A stretch of DNA of 58,999 bases from Deltaproteobacteria bacterium (lineage in GTDB: Bacteria > Myxococcota_A > Polyangia > Haliangiales > JADYYK01): the NCBI GenBank assembly GCA_020853705.1, contig JADYYK010000169.1, positions 1-58,999 on the forward strand. The letters run 5' to 3'. This document shows, piece after piece, positions 23,467-31,074 of the stretch. A program made the translations under genes and the position numbers. Every line of letters starts with the position of its first letter. The first letter of the stretch is position 1. The notes beneath the pieces were generated by a model. It had not been told where the DNA came from. It ran no database searches and saw only the letters and a list, made by a program, of their open reading frames with translations.

Positions 23467-24231
23467 TCAGGCGGCGATCAGGCGGGGCGCTGGGCGCGCT
23501 GGAAGATCGTATTCGCCGCGGCGAAACGCGCGGCGGATCTTGAGGAACTCGCCCGTGATGCGGATGGCGTCACGGATGGGATTGATCTTGGTGCGGCGGT
23601 CGTCCTGCCACTCGACCGCGACCTCGGCGATGCCGAAGCCAATCTTGCGCGCCAGCGCCAGGACCTCGAGGTCGAAGCCCCAGCCCGCGGTGCGCGTGCG
23701 CGAGAACACGGTCTCGGCGGCGGCGGCGGTGAACAGCTTGAAGCCGCACTGGGTGTCACGGATGCCCTCGAGCAGGCCGGCCTGCACCACGCGGTTGGCG
23801 ATGCGCGACCAGGCGCGGCGGTACCACGGCGGCTTGATCGACTGGTTGGCGCCCGGCGCCCGGCGCGAACCGATCGCGACGTCGAAGCCGCCGTTTTCCA
23901 GGCGCGCCAGGAGCTTGGGCAGCTCGGAGATGGGGGTCGAGTTGTCGGCGTCCATGAACAGCCGCAGCTGGCCGCGCGCGGTCAGCATGCCGAGGCGCAC
24001 TACGTAGCCCTTGCCGCGGTTCGGGTTGCTCTCGATCAGGGCCAGGTTCGGGATCTCTTTCGCGAGCGTGTTGACCACGGCGCGGGTCTCGTCACGCGAA
24101 CCGTCGTCGACCACGAGGATCTCGCTCGAGAACGGCTGCGTGGACAGCCACGCGTGCACCGAGCGCAGGGTCGGGGTGATGCGCTGGGCTTCGTTGTAGG
24201 CCGGGATCACGACGGACAGATGGACGCTCAT
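23467..24231 (-). CDS. Family 2 glycosyltransferase, dolichyl-phosphate beta-glucosyltransferase-like
   Basis: A 254-residue GT-A enzyme: LSVVIPAYNEAQRITPTL, VVDDGSRDETR, the metal-binding DADNST, and QCGFKLF. Members closest to this pattern move a sugar from a nucleotide donor to a polyprenyl phosphate on the inner face of the membrane; no membrane helices follow. It is translationally coupled (ATGA) to the GtrA-like gene, and the pair would make and flip a lipid-linked sugar used for envelope glycans. Confidence 0.9.
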   Translation of the reverse strand: MSVHLSVVIPAYNEAQRITPTLRSVHAWLSTQPFSSEILVVDDGSRDETRAVVNTLAKEIPNLALIESNPNRGKGYVVRLGMLTARGQLRLFMDADNSTPISELPKLLARLENGGFDVAIGSRRAPGANQSIKPPWYRRAWSRIANRVVQAGLLEGIRDTQCGFKLFTAAAAETVFSRTRTAGWGFDLEVLALARKIGFGIAEVAVEWQDDRRTKINPIRDAIRITGEFLKIRRAFRRGEYDLPARPAPRLIAA

Positions 24232-24668
24232 ACCGAGGGCTCCTTCTTGAAGACGACGAGGGCGGACACGGGGTAGTTCCAGCACACGAAGACCAGGGCG
24301 GCCGCCAGCAGCTTGGCGCCCAGCATCGACATCGCGAGCAGCGCGACCGCGACATGGATGACGGCGCCGCCGAGGACCGCGCCGCCGAGCACGATGAGCA
24401 GGCCATACAGCGCCATCTGCTGCAGCGTGCGACGCGCGCTGGCGGGGCCCGGGGTGCGCGGGCGGAAGACCCAGCGCCGCGTGATGAGGAAGTTCACCAG
24501 GCCGCCGGCGAGGCAGCCCAGCGCGGCGGCCAGGCCGACCTTGACGTGGGCCGTGCGCACCAGCGCCAGCAGCACCACGACGTCGGCCGCCGAGGCCAGC
24601 GCGCTGGAGGTGGCCGCGCGCGCCGCTCGGACGAGCAGGCTGGGTCGCGGCTGGTTGTCGGCGTTCAT
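24228..24668 (-). CDS. GtrA-like membrane protein
   Basis: A 146-residue protein with four predicted membrane helices in the GtrA pattern (SALASAADVVVLLALV, GLAAALGCLAGGLVNFLITRRWVF, and two more at the C-terminus, ending NYPVSALVVFKKE). GtrA proteins are thought to move polyprenyl-linked sugars across the membrane. Its stop overlaps the start of the glycosyltransferase gene. The 185 bases up to the divergent PPC gene hold no gene. Confidence 0.9.
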   Translation of the reverse strand: MNADNQPRPSLLVRAARAATSSALASAADVVVLLALVRTAHVKVGLAAALGCLAGGLVNFLITRRWVFRPRTPGPASARRTLQQMALYGLLIVLGGAVLGGAVIHVAVALLAMSMLGAKLLAAALVFVCWNYPVSALVVFKKEPSV

Positions 24669-24853
24669 GACCCTGGGCTATTTCACGTCGCGTGCCGCCG
24701 GGCACGGTGCCAGGGCCTGCCGGATTGTCACGTCGTTGTCACGGGTTACGGATCTGTAGTCGGGCGCACGAGCGTCAGGGAGTGGACGGGTCTGGCAGGC
24801 TGTCACCGCTCAGTGGAGTTGCGCGAGCGGGTGAATACCTGTAAACGCGGGCC

Positions 24854-25783
24854 ATGATCCTCGCTGAGAGTCGTCGTGGTCGGAGGTTGATCGGGCGGCT
24901 GGGGCGTGGCCAGGAGCTGTTCGGGGCGGTGGCGCGCATGTGCGCCGAGCGCGGCGTGCGTTCGGGTGAGGTGCGCGCGCACGGCATGCTGGAGAGCTGC
25001 GAGATCGCCGAGTACGACCAGGCGGCGAAGTCGTGGAAGCCGGGGCGCAAGCTGGGCAGCGTCGAGGTGCTGTCGCTGAGCGGCAGCGTCAGCGAGTCGG
25101 GCGGACAGCTGGCGCTGGAGGCCCACGCGACGCTGATGCGGGATCGTGACAGCGGGGTCGAGGTGGTGGGCGGGCGGCTGGCCAAGGCGCGGGTGTTCTC
25201 GCTGGAGATGGTGATCGAGTGCTGGGATGACGTGATCGTGAGGCGGGCGGTGGAGGGGGAGACGGGGTTGTCGGTGTGGCGGGAGGCGGTGGTGATCGGG
25301 GGCGGGAGCGACGGGGCGGGAGCCAGCACGAGTCCGAGGACGAGCCCGGGTTCGAGTCCGAGTCCGAGGACGACTTCGAGCACGAGTTCGAGCACGAGCA
25401 CGATGGACGAGCACGATCACCAGCACGAGCACCAGCACGACCACGAGCACCAGCACGATCACGATCACGACGACGCGGACGGCAACGGCAAGCCCGCCGC
25501 CCCCGCCCCGCCCAAGCTGAGCGCCGCCTGGGCCGAGGTCGCGCGCGCCTCCGCCGTGCACGAGGACGAGACGCCGCCCGAGCGCGAGGTCGAGCTGCGC
25601 GTCGGCGACGTCATCGAGCACCCCAAGTTCGGGCGCTGCTCGGTGGAGCGCCTGGAAGGTGACGGCGAGTTCGCGCATGTGCGGCTGCGCAATGCGAGGC
25701 TGGTGCGCCTCAGCCTCGAGGTGCTCAAGCTGACGCTGACCGTGGGCGGGCCGCCGCGCATCTTCCGCGCGAGCGTGGGCTGA
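24854..25783 (+). CDS. PPC (DUF296) domain protein with His-rich linker and C-terminal SH3-like domain
   Basis: A 309-residue protein in three parts. Residues 1-140 match the PPC/DUF296 fold (RGRRLIGRLGRGQELFGAVARM ... SCEIAEYDQ ... LSLSGSVSE ... VVGGRLAKARVFSLEMVIE), known from plant AT-hook proteins and bacteria. Residues about 150-215 are a Ser/Thr/Pro then His/Asp/Glu-rich tract (EHDHQHEHQHDHEHQHDHDH) that could bind metal. Residues about 250-300 (VGDVIEHPKFGRCSVERLEG) resemble CarD/DUF3553-type SH3-like nucleic-acid-associated domains. DNA binding or a regulatory role is a guess. The stop overlaps the next start (TGATG). Confidence 0.72.
   Translation: MILAESRRGRRLIGRLGRGQELFGAVARMCAERGVRSGEVRAHGMLESCEIAEYDQAAKSWKPGRKLGSVEVLSLSGSVSESGGQLALEAHATLMRDRDSGVEVVGGRLAKARVFSLEMVIECWDDVIVRRAVEGETGLSVWREAVVIGGGSDGAGASTSPRTSPGSSPSPRTTSSTSSSTSTMDEHDHQHEHQHDHEHQHDHDHDDADGNGKPAAPAPPKLSAAWAEVARASAVHEDETPPEREVELRVGDVIEHPKFGRCSVERLEGDGEFAHVRLRNARLVRLSLEVLKLTLTVGGPPRIFRASVG
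25320..25480 (+). repeat. In-frame simple-sequence tract coding for the His-rich linker
   Basis: Imperfect repeats of CGAGTC/CGAGCA and then CACGAG/CACGAC/CAGCAC units. The second half codes for alternating His and acidic residues. Same word family (GAGCAC and its relatives) as the tracts near 7,300 and 36,300. Confidence 0.75.
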
Positions 25784-26292
25784 TGGCCGACGGGCGGCTC
25801 AGAGGCGGCCTGGCGACCACCGGCGAGGTCGTCCTGGCGCTGGCGCTGGCGGTCTGGCTGGGCGGCATGATCGCGCTGGGCGCCTTCACCGCGCCGCTGG
25901 TGTTCGGCGCCGACGCCGGGCTGCCGCGCCCGCAGGCGGCCGCGCTGATGACGTCGATCTTCCGCCGCTTCGACGGCGCGGTCATCGTGCTGGCCGGCGT
26001 CACGCTGCTGATGTCCGGGCTGCGCGCCTGGGACCTCGGGCTGCGTCGCCTGGTCAGCAAGCTGCGCCTCGGCGTCGCCCTCATCCTGGTCGCGGGCGGC
26101 GCGGTGTCGGCCCTGTGGGTGTCGCCCAAGATCGAGGCCTTCCTGCACGCCGGCGTGCACCGCGGCGTCGGCCCCGAGGGCGCCTCGCTCGACCGCTGGC
26201 ACCACCTGGCCGAGCAGCTCGGCAAGGGCGAGGTCGCGCTGGCTGCCCTGCTGCTGCTGCTGCTCGTGATCGACGCCCGCGCCCGCGACTGA
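25783..26292 (+). CDS. DUF4149-type membrane protein
   Basis: A 169-residue protein with four hydrophobic segments (EVVLALALAVWLGGMIALGAF; DGAVIVLAGVTLLMSGLRAW; LGVALILVAGGAVSALW; VALAALLLLLLVID), in the pattern of DUF4149/CopD-like small membrane proteins (first helix with WLGGM, then FRRFD, SPKI and FxxxHxxxxxxN-like LDRWHHLAEQLG). One-base overlap with the PPC gene indicates co-translation. Function unknown. Confidence 0.75.
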   Translation: MADGRLRGGLATTGEVVLALALAVWLGGMIALGAFTAPLVFGADAGLPRPQAAALMTSIFRRFDGAVIVLAGVTLLMSGLRAWDLGLRRLVSKLRLGVALILVAGGAVSALWVSPKIEAFLHAGVHRGVGPEGASLDRWHHLAEQLGKGEVALAALLLLLLVIDARARD

Positions 26293-26301
26293 CGCGCCCC
26301 C

Positions 26302-26691
26302 TCAGGCCCGGATGGTCGGGACCCCGTACCGGGCCAACGCCTCGTCGTGGCTGACCAGCGTATAGCCGTCCTCGAGCGCTTGCGCGATGAGCAGGCGATC
26401 GAACGGGTCCCGATGATGCCAGGGCAGCGCGCGCACCCGCAGCGCCGCCGCCAGACCGAGCTCCGCGACCTCGAACCCGGTCTTGCGCAAGACCTCGGGC
26501 ACCCATTGCTCAGCGGGCCTGGGCAGCTCGAGCTTGCCGAGTGACTGCTTGATGGCGATCTCCCAGCCGCTGACGATGCTGACCAGGACATCGTTGGCGC
26601 CGTCCTCCAGCAGCTCGCGGGTGGCGGGGTCCAGTCGGTCGGGGTCGCTGGCGCTCCACAGCACCACGTGGGTGTCGAGCAGGAGCTTCAC
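26302..26691 (-). CDS. vapC: PIN-domain toxin, VapC family
   Basis: A 129-residue PIN nuclease with the acidic residues Asp6 (LLLDTHVVLW), Glu44 (SGWEIAIK), Asp95/Asp98 (HRDPFDRLLIAQA) and Asp116 (LVSHDEAL). VapC toxins are Mg-dependent RNases cutting tRNA or rRNA. It overlaps the antitoxin stop by four bases (ATGA), in the usual antitoxin-first order. It is of the 'DTHVVLW' subtype found with Phd-like antitoxins. Confidence 0.95.
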   Translation of the reverse strand: MKLLLDTHVVLWSASDPDRLDPATRELLEDGANDVLVSIVSGWEIAIKQSLGKLELPRPAEQWVPEVLRKTGFEVAELGLAAALRVRALPWHHRDPFDRLLIAQALEDGYTLVSHDEALARYGVPTIRA

Positions 26692-26924
26692 TCGACGGCC
26701 CCCAGCGCAGCCGCGATGTCCGCGGGCAGCTGGTCGAAGTCGTCATGCATCGTCGCCTCGCCAGCGAACAGGCCGAGGCGCCGCCGCCGGACCGCGACCT
26801 TGTAGGGCGACAGCACCGCCACCGGCTCGCCCGCGCGCGCAATGACCACGCGCTCGCCGCCCTCGACCTCCTCGAGCAGCCGCGACAGCTGGGTCTTGGC
26901 CTCGTGGACGTTCACCTTCTTCAT
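26688..26924 (-). CDS. Phd/YefM-type antitoxin
   Basis: A 78-residue antitoxin: KKVNVHEAKTQLSRLLEEVE (DNA-binding N-terminus) and GGERVVIARAGEPVAVLSP. The C-terminal part (MHDDFDQLPADI) is the toxin-neutralising peptide. With vapC it forms a type II toxin-antitoxin pair, expected to repress its own promoter. Confidence 0.94.
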   Translation of the reverse strand: MKKVNVHEAKTQLSRLLEEVEGGERVVIARAGEPVAVLSPYKVAVRRRRLGLFAGEATMHDDFDQLPADIAAALGAVE

Positions 26925-26930
26925 GGACTA

Positions 26931-26959
26931 AGCCTAGCTAACACCAATCGAGAGCGCAA
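26931..26959 (-). promoter_or_regulatory. Possible vapBC promoter
   Basis: Reading the minus strand, TTGCGC (26959-26954) and TAGGCT (26936-26931) are 17 bases apart just before the antitoxin ATG; TTAGCTAGGCTTAG around the -10 contains the palindrome TAGCTA and is AT-rich for this genome. The boxes match the sigma-70 consensus only in part. Confidence 0.35.
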
Positions 26960-26962
26960 CCC

Positions 26963-27436
26963 TCAGCGGCGCTTCAGCACCTCGCTGGGCTTGCCGTTGT
27001 CCCACATCTCCAGAGTGTCGCCTGCCAGCCGCATCTCGAGGTCGGCCACCTTGGTGCACTCGCAATGCAGCGACTCGGGCTTGCCGTCGCTGTCCATGCC
27101 CTCCGACGACAGCATTCCGCCCGACAGGAAGTAAGCGTTCGGGCCCTTGCGCCAGGTGACCTTGGCGCACTCCTCGACCACCTTGGCGAAGCCGCCCGCA
27201 GTGCACTTGGCCTCCAGGTCGTCGTCCTTGCCACCGGTGATCGGCCGGGCGGTGCCGTCGGCGAGGAGCTCCATGCCCTGGCCCGCGGGGTTGACCCAGG
27301 AACCCACGATGGGCTCGCCCACCGGCGCCGCTGGCGAAGCCGCGGGTCCAGGCTTGGCCGGCGCCTTGGACCTGGAACAGGCAGCGGCACCGGCCGCCAG
27401 AAGGACGAGGACGAGGACTCCGCGTGAGCGCGTCAT
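26963..27436 (-). CDS. Small lipoprotein of unknown function
   Basis: A 157-residue protein with a signal peptide and lipobox (AAGAAAC, Cys20) followed by SRSKAPAK and a short Pro/Ala linker. The folded part (IVGSWVNPAGQGMELLADGTA) looks like a small lipocalin-like beta barrel ('GxW ... L..dG..'), with four or more Cys. Downstream on the same strand is the antitoxin gene (26924), but it probably has its own promoter. Function unknown. Confidence 0.7.
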   Translation of the reverse strand: MTRSRGVLVLVLLAAGAAACSRSKAPAKPGPAASPAAPVGEPIVGSWVNPAGQGMELLADGTARPITGGKDDDLEAKCTAGGFAKVVEECAKVTWRKGPNAYFLSGGMLSSEGMDSDGKPESLHCECTKVADLEMRLAGDTLEMWDNGKPSEVLKRR

Positions 27437-27485
27437 CGCTACAGCTTATCATCACGTCGCGGCGGCACGTCGTCGCGCCGACCAG

Positions 27486-28865
27486 CTACAGCGGGGGCAG
27501 GCCGAGGGCCAGCTGGGTGCGCAGGCTGGCGGCGGTGTAGCTGGTGTTCCAGTGCGTGTTGATGCCCTGGGCCAGCACCGCGGAGGCCTCGACGGTCTGC
27601 ATCTCGTCGACGATGTAGAAGAAGATCCGCGCGCCGGCGGCCTCGCGCAGGCGCGCCAGGGCGTGGCCGAGCTGGCCGCCCGCGACCTGCTCGGCGTGGA
27701 TGAGGTCGAGGTAGCTGGCGATGGCCTGGCGCGAGGCCAGCGCGATGATGGGGTGCTGGGCGTCGTTGAGGCGGGCCAGCAGGTAGACCTGCGCGAAGGT
27801 GAACACCGAGGGATAGCCGGGCTCCTTGCCGAGCAGACCGTGATCGAGGCCGACCACCAGCGGATCCAGCGTGCCCTGGCGCGGCCACCACATGCCGTCG
27901 CGCGCGCAGGTGGTGACCAGGCCCTGGCTCTCGCGGATCGGGATCAAGGTGTCCCACTCGTCATGCAGGAGCAGCGTCGGCGTCGCGCCGAGACCAGCGC
28001 ACACCGCGGCGTGGCGGAAGCGCGTGAAGTCGCCCACGCCGGGGGCGCCGCCGCTGGCGCGCAGCACGCGGCGCTTGTAGGTGAGGAAGAAGTCGAGGTC
28101 CGCGGGGCGCGGCCAGGTCAGCGCGAGCTCGTCGAGATAGCCCAGCCAGTCGATGAAGTCCGACGGCGGGTTCAGCGGCACCACGGCGTCGAGGTGCAGC
28201 CCCGGCGGTGCGTTGACCGCGCCGAACAGCGCGAGGAACCCGCCCCACGAGTTGCCAGTGATGGCGACGTGCTGGGGGTCGGCGTCGGCGCGCGTGGTCA
28301 GGTAGCCCAGCGCCGCGCGCATGTCGGCGATGTCGCCGTCGAGGTCGTCACAGGCATAGTAGCGGCCGTACACCAGCATCACGGCGTGGCCGTTGAGCAG
28401 CCAGCCCACGGCCGCCGACGCCATGGCGTCGGGTGCGCTCAGCGCATAGGCGACACCCTCGCTGGCCGCGGTCGCCTCGGGGCAGGCAACATCGGGGTAG
28501 CGACCGTCAGGGCGCGCGGTGGCGGCCTTGAACTGCGCGTCCACCGGTTCACCCGACCAGTCGATGCCCTCGTAGGGCTGCGTCTGCACCACCACGCTGC
28601 GACGGCCGGCGTCGAGCCCGTGCACCCACTGCACATAGACCGACTTGCCATCGGCGCGCGGCACCCGCACCAGCTCGTAGGCGACCGCCTGGGTGCCGAC
28701 CATGACGCTGCCGGTGCGCAAGACTTCGGCCTGGCGCGGCCCGGCGTCGATGGTCGCATCGGCACCGCCGCCGCCATCCACCGCCGGCGCGTCGTCCCCT
28801 GTCCCTGCCCCGGCCCCGCAGCCCACCGCCGCGAGCCCCAGCACCACCGCTACCCAACTCTTCAT
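27486..28865 (-). CDS. Lipoprotein alpha/beta hydrolase
   Basis: A 459-residue protein. The ATG at 28865 starts a signal peptide with lipobox LAAVGC (Cys15 or so), preferred to a frame extension of 23 residues. The hydrolase fold shows the nucleophile elbow GNSWGG (ITGNSWGGFLALF), an acid candidate in LLLHDEWDTLIP and a His in GLDHGLLG. Size and order suggest an esterase or peptidase facing the periplasm or cell surface; substrate unknown. The Asp/Gly-rich linker after the Cys is typical of this genome. Confidence 0.82.
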   Translation of the reverse strand: MKSWVAVVLGLAAVGCGAGAGTGDDAPAVDGGGGADATIDAGPRQAEVLRTGSVMVGTQAVAYELVRVPRADGKSVYVQWVHGLDAGRRSVVVQTQPYEGIDWSGEPVDAQFKAATARPDGRYPDVACPEATAASEGVAYALSAPDAMASAAVGWLLNGHAVMLVYGRYYACDDLDGDIADMRAALGYLTTRADADPQHVAITGNSWGGFLALFGAVNAPPGLHLDAVVPLNPPSDFIDWLGYLDELALTWPRPADLDFFLTYKRRVLRASGGAPGVGDFTRFRHAAVCAGLGATPTLLLHDEWDTLIPIRESQGLVTTCARDGMWWPRQGTLDPLVVGLDHGLLGKEPGYPSVFTFAQVYLLARLNDAQHPIIALASRQAIASYLDLIHAEQVAGGQLGHALARLREAAGARIFFYIVDEMQTVEASAVLAQGINTHWNTSYTAASLRTQLALGLPPL

Positions 28866-28939
28866 GCGCGCACAGGATCGCACGCCCGCCAGGATCTCGC
28901 CAATCGTGCCAGCCCCGTCGTGTACTGTGCCCACACTCC

Positions 28940-29491
28940 ATGTGGGTGCTCATCATCGGAGGCTCGCTCGCTGGCCTCATCGGCCTGGCTCTCGTCGCCA
29001 AGGTACGCGGGCTACGGCGCCTGTTCGGTGACGAACACTTCCTCGAGATCGCGCGCAAGGTCCCCGCGATGAAGGATGCCGCGCTCGCCAGCGCCAGCGC
29101 GCCCGACGTCGAGGGGAGGGTGCCGCTCGACGATGCGCGACTGGTCCTGACCACGTGTGGTCTCGCCATCCTCTACACAGTGGGCGCGGAGGAAGGCCAG
29201 TTCGTGCACGCCTGCTCGGTGTCCTACCGGCGTGGCGTCACTGCACACGCCATCGGCGAGGCCTTCCTGGCCTACCTCGTCATCCTCCTCGGGTTGCCCG
29301 TCGAGCGTCTGAAGCTCGCGGTCAGCGCGTCCACCGCGCACCATGCCGAGGTCACCCTCAGCCCCGACGATCACGCCGCCGTCGCCGCAGCAGACGTCCC
29401 CGAGGTCACCGCGACCAACATCGCCGCGATACGCGCGGCCATCGTCGCCACCCGCGCCAGGCTGGTCGCCAACCGGCCGCAGCCAGGTTAG
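28940..29491 (+). CDS. Membrane-anchored protein of unknown function
   Basis: A 183-residue protein with one N-terminal membrane helix (MWVLIIGGSLAGLIGLALVA) followed by basic KVRGLRRLF and a soluble domain (RLVLTTCGLAILYTVGAEEGQFVHACSVSYRRGVTAHAIGEAFLAYLVILLG). It diverges from the hydrolase and converges with the sigma-factor gene, whose stop overlaps its own by three bases. No family recognised. Confidence 0.6.
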   Translation: MWVLIIGGSLAGLIGLALVAKVRGLRRLFGDEHFLEIARKVPAMKDAALASASAPDVEGRVPLDDARLVLTTCGLAILYTVGAEEGQFVHACSVSYRRGVTAHAIGEAFLAYLVILLGLPVERLKLAVSASTAHHAEVTLSPDDHAAVAAADVPEVTATNIAAIRAAIVATRARLVANRPQPG

Positions 29492-30393
29492 CCGCGAACC
29501 ACCACGTCGAGTTGCCCCAGCCGCTGCGCGTCCATCGTCAGCTCGATGCCGACGATGGCCTCGCCCTCGATGGTGAAGATGAAAGCCGAGCGGGTCTGGC
29601 CGCCCTGCGCCCACACCGCGCCGGGCTCGCCGTCGATGATGGCGCGCAGCGCGCCCCGGGCATGGCCCTTGAAGATGGTGGCCACCGCGTGCGCACCGCG
29701 CGCCTCGGCGACCAGGCTGGGCGCGCCATGCGCCGCACGCGCCGCCGCGGTCTTGACCGCGATGTCGTCGGCACGCAGGACCACGTCGGGATCGAGCACC
29801 GCCAGCAGCCCCTCGAAGTCGCCCTCGCGCGAGGCCGCCAGGAAGGCGTCCACGATCTCACGCTTGCGGTCGGGCGCCGTGCCCGCCGCGGGTGGCGCGC
29901 CCTGGACCCGGCTGCGCGCCCGGCTGGCCAGCTGACGCGCCGCCACCGGCGAACAGCCCACGATGGTCGCGATGTCCTCGAACGGCACCGCGAAGATGTC
30001 GTGCAGCACGAAGGCCAGCCGCTCCGCCGGCCGCAGCGTGTCGAGCACCACCAGCAGCGCGGTGCCCACCGAGTCGGCCAGCAGCACCTCGTGCTCGGGA
30101 TCGGGCCGGTCGCTGGCGCGGACCTGGGCAGCCGCGACGCCACCGAGGTCCTCGGGCGCCTCGCGCCGCGTGGTGCGCGAGCGCAGCAGGTCGAGACAGA
30201 CCCGCGCGACGACCGTGGTCAGCCAGCCGCCCAGGTTGTCGACGTCCGTGGTGTCCGCGCGCTGGAGCCTGAGCCAGCTCTCCTGCACGGCGTCCTCCGC
30301 CTCGCTGCGCGACCCCAGCATGCGGTACGCCACCGCGCGCAGGTGATCCCGGTGCTGCTCGAAGCGCGTGGTCAGCTGCTGCAGCGCGTCCAT
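29488..30393 (-). CDS. ECF41-type sigma factor with SnoaL-like C-terminal domain (SigJ-like)
   Basis: A 301-residue extracytoplasmic-function sigma factor. Region 2 (LRAVAYRMLGSRSEAEDAVQESWLRL, residues about 18-45) and region 4 (AFVLHDIFAVPFEDIATIVGCSPVAARQLASRAR, about 125-165) are followed by a SnoaL/NTF2-like domain (VDAFLAASREGDFEGLLAVLDPDVVLRADD, about 180-300), the hallmark of ECF41, where this domain takes the place of an anti-sigma factor. ATG 30393 has GGAGGAG eight bases before it; a GTG two codons earlier is less likely. ECF41 genes usually sit beside a small oxidoreductase, decarboxylase or glyoxalase-type gene; here the divergent VOC gene. Confidence 0.92.
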   Translation of the reverse strand: MDALQQLTTRFEQHRDHLRAVAYRMLGSRSEAEDAVQESWLRLQRADTTDVDNLGGWLTTVVARVCLDLLRSRTTRREAPEDLGGVAAAQVRASDRPDPEHEVLLADSVGTALLVVLDTLRPAERLAFVLHDIFAVPFEDIATIVGCSPVAARQLASRARSRVQGAPPAAGTAPDRKREIVDAFLAASREGDFEGLLAVLDPDVVLRADDIAVKTAAARAAHGAPSLVAEARGAHAVATIFKGHARGALRAIIDGEPGAVWAQGGQTRSAFIFTIEGEAIVGIELTMDAQRLGQLDVVVRG

Positions 30394-30420
30394 CGTCACA
30401 CTCCTCCGTCGTCGTCCGTC
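30394..30420 (+). promoter_or_regulatory. ECF41-type promoter of the VOC-family gene
   Basis: CGTCACA (30394-30400), exactly 16 bases, CGTC (30417-30420). The ECF41 consensus as I remember it is TGTCACA, about 16 bases, CGTC. The expected start point lies about 40-45 bases before the VOC ATG. The site overlaps the gap between the ribosome binding site and ATG of the sigma gene on the other strand. Confidence 0.6.
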
Positions 30421-30428
30421 AGGTCATT

Positions 30429-30455
30429 GACGAAGCAGCCCCACCCGATGTGACC
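30429..30455 (-). promoter_or_regulatory. ECF41-type promoter of the sigma-factor gene (autoregulation)
   Basis: On the minus strand GGTCACA (30455-30449), exactly 16 bases, CGTC (30432-30429). Same two boxes and same spacing as the plus-strand site 35 bases away, facing the sigma gene. It predicts that the sigma factor drives its own transcription. Confidence 0.6.
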
Positions 30456-30470
30456 AACCGGAGGCGACCC

Positions 30471-30869
30471 ATGTTGACCAGGCTGAAGTACCTGACTCTG
30501 TTCGTGACCGACCAGGACCGGGCCATCGCGTTCTACACCAGCGCGCTGGGCTTCGAGAGGCGCGCCGACAACCCGGCACCCGGTGGGGCCGGCCGCTTCG
30601 TGACGATGGGGCTACCAGGGCAGGAGCTGCAGGTCGTGCTGTGGACCGGCAGCCCCGGCAAGGCCAGGCAGCCACCCGGCCGCCATGTCCCCGGCGCCTG
30701 CATCATCGAGACCGACGACTGCCGCAAGGACTTCGAGGCGCTGCGCGCCCGCGGCGTCAGCTTCGAGGGCGGCGAGGTCTTCGAGGAGCCCTGGGCCCTG
30801 GTCGCCATCCTGGCCGATCCCGACGGCAACCGCATCATGCTGCACCAGACCCGCCAGGCCAGTCGGTAG
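30471..30869 (+). CDS. VOC (glyoxalase/dioxygenase) family protein
   Basis: A 132-residue vicinal-oxygen-chelate protein: LKYLTLFVTDQDRAIAFYTSALGFERR, then GACIIETDDCRKDFEALRARGVSFEG and the closing ILADPDGNRIMLHQ. Metal-ligand positions are only partly conserved (no His at the first site), so it may bind a ligand rather than catalyse. GGAGG lies six bases before the ATG. Divergent from, and probably controlled by, the ECF41 sigma factor. Confidence 0.9.
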   Translation: MLTRLKYLTLFVTDQDRAIAFYTSALGFERRADNPAPGGAGRFVTMGLPGQELQVVLWTGSPGKARQPPGRHVPGACIIETDDCRKDFEALRARGVSFEGGEVFEEPWALVAILADPDGNRIMLHQTRQASR

Positions 30870-30910
30870 CCACGGCGACGAACCCGTGCGCCCTTGCCGG
30901 GCGACAAGCA

Positions 30911-30930
30911 CCCGGCCCCCGAGGGCCGGG
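30911..30930. terminator. GC-rich hairpin after the VOC gene
   Basis: CCCGGCCC / GGGCCGGG with a four-base loop, 42 bases after the VOC stop. No T run follows. Confidence 0.55.
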
Positions 30931-30980
30931 CCGTGGCGCGCTGGCTGGCCAACGCGAAGGTCAGTTGCTCCGAGGGTCGA

Positions 30981-30998
30981 GCCGGCCACGTGGCCGGC
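30981..30998. repeat. Perfect 18-bp palindrome in a gene-free spacer
   Basis: GCCGGCCACGTGGCCGGC reads the same on both strands. It is the second of several palindromes in the 272-base spacer 30870-31141. Confidence 0.8.
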
Positions 30999-31028
30999 CG
31001 CCGCGGAGTCGCGGCGTGGCGGAGTGGG

Positions 31029-31055
31029 GCCCCGTTGGGCTTTGCCCAATGGGGC
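31029..31055. repeat. Hairpin with GCAAAGC-type apex
   Basis: GCCCCGTTGGGC-TTT-GCCCAATGGGGC, twelve-base arms with one G-T wobble and a three-base loop; on the minus strand the apex reads GCAAAGC, like the hairpin at 34,801. It stands 20 bases before the 68-bp dispersed repeat. Confidence 0.75.
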
Positions 31056-31074
31056 GAGGGCGCCAGCCCTCGAT

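Noticed and set aside
27437..27485. GCTACAGC occurring twice around the spacer as a regulatory repeat
   Set aside because: Only eight bases, one copy within the 3' coding end of the hydrolase; easily chance.
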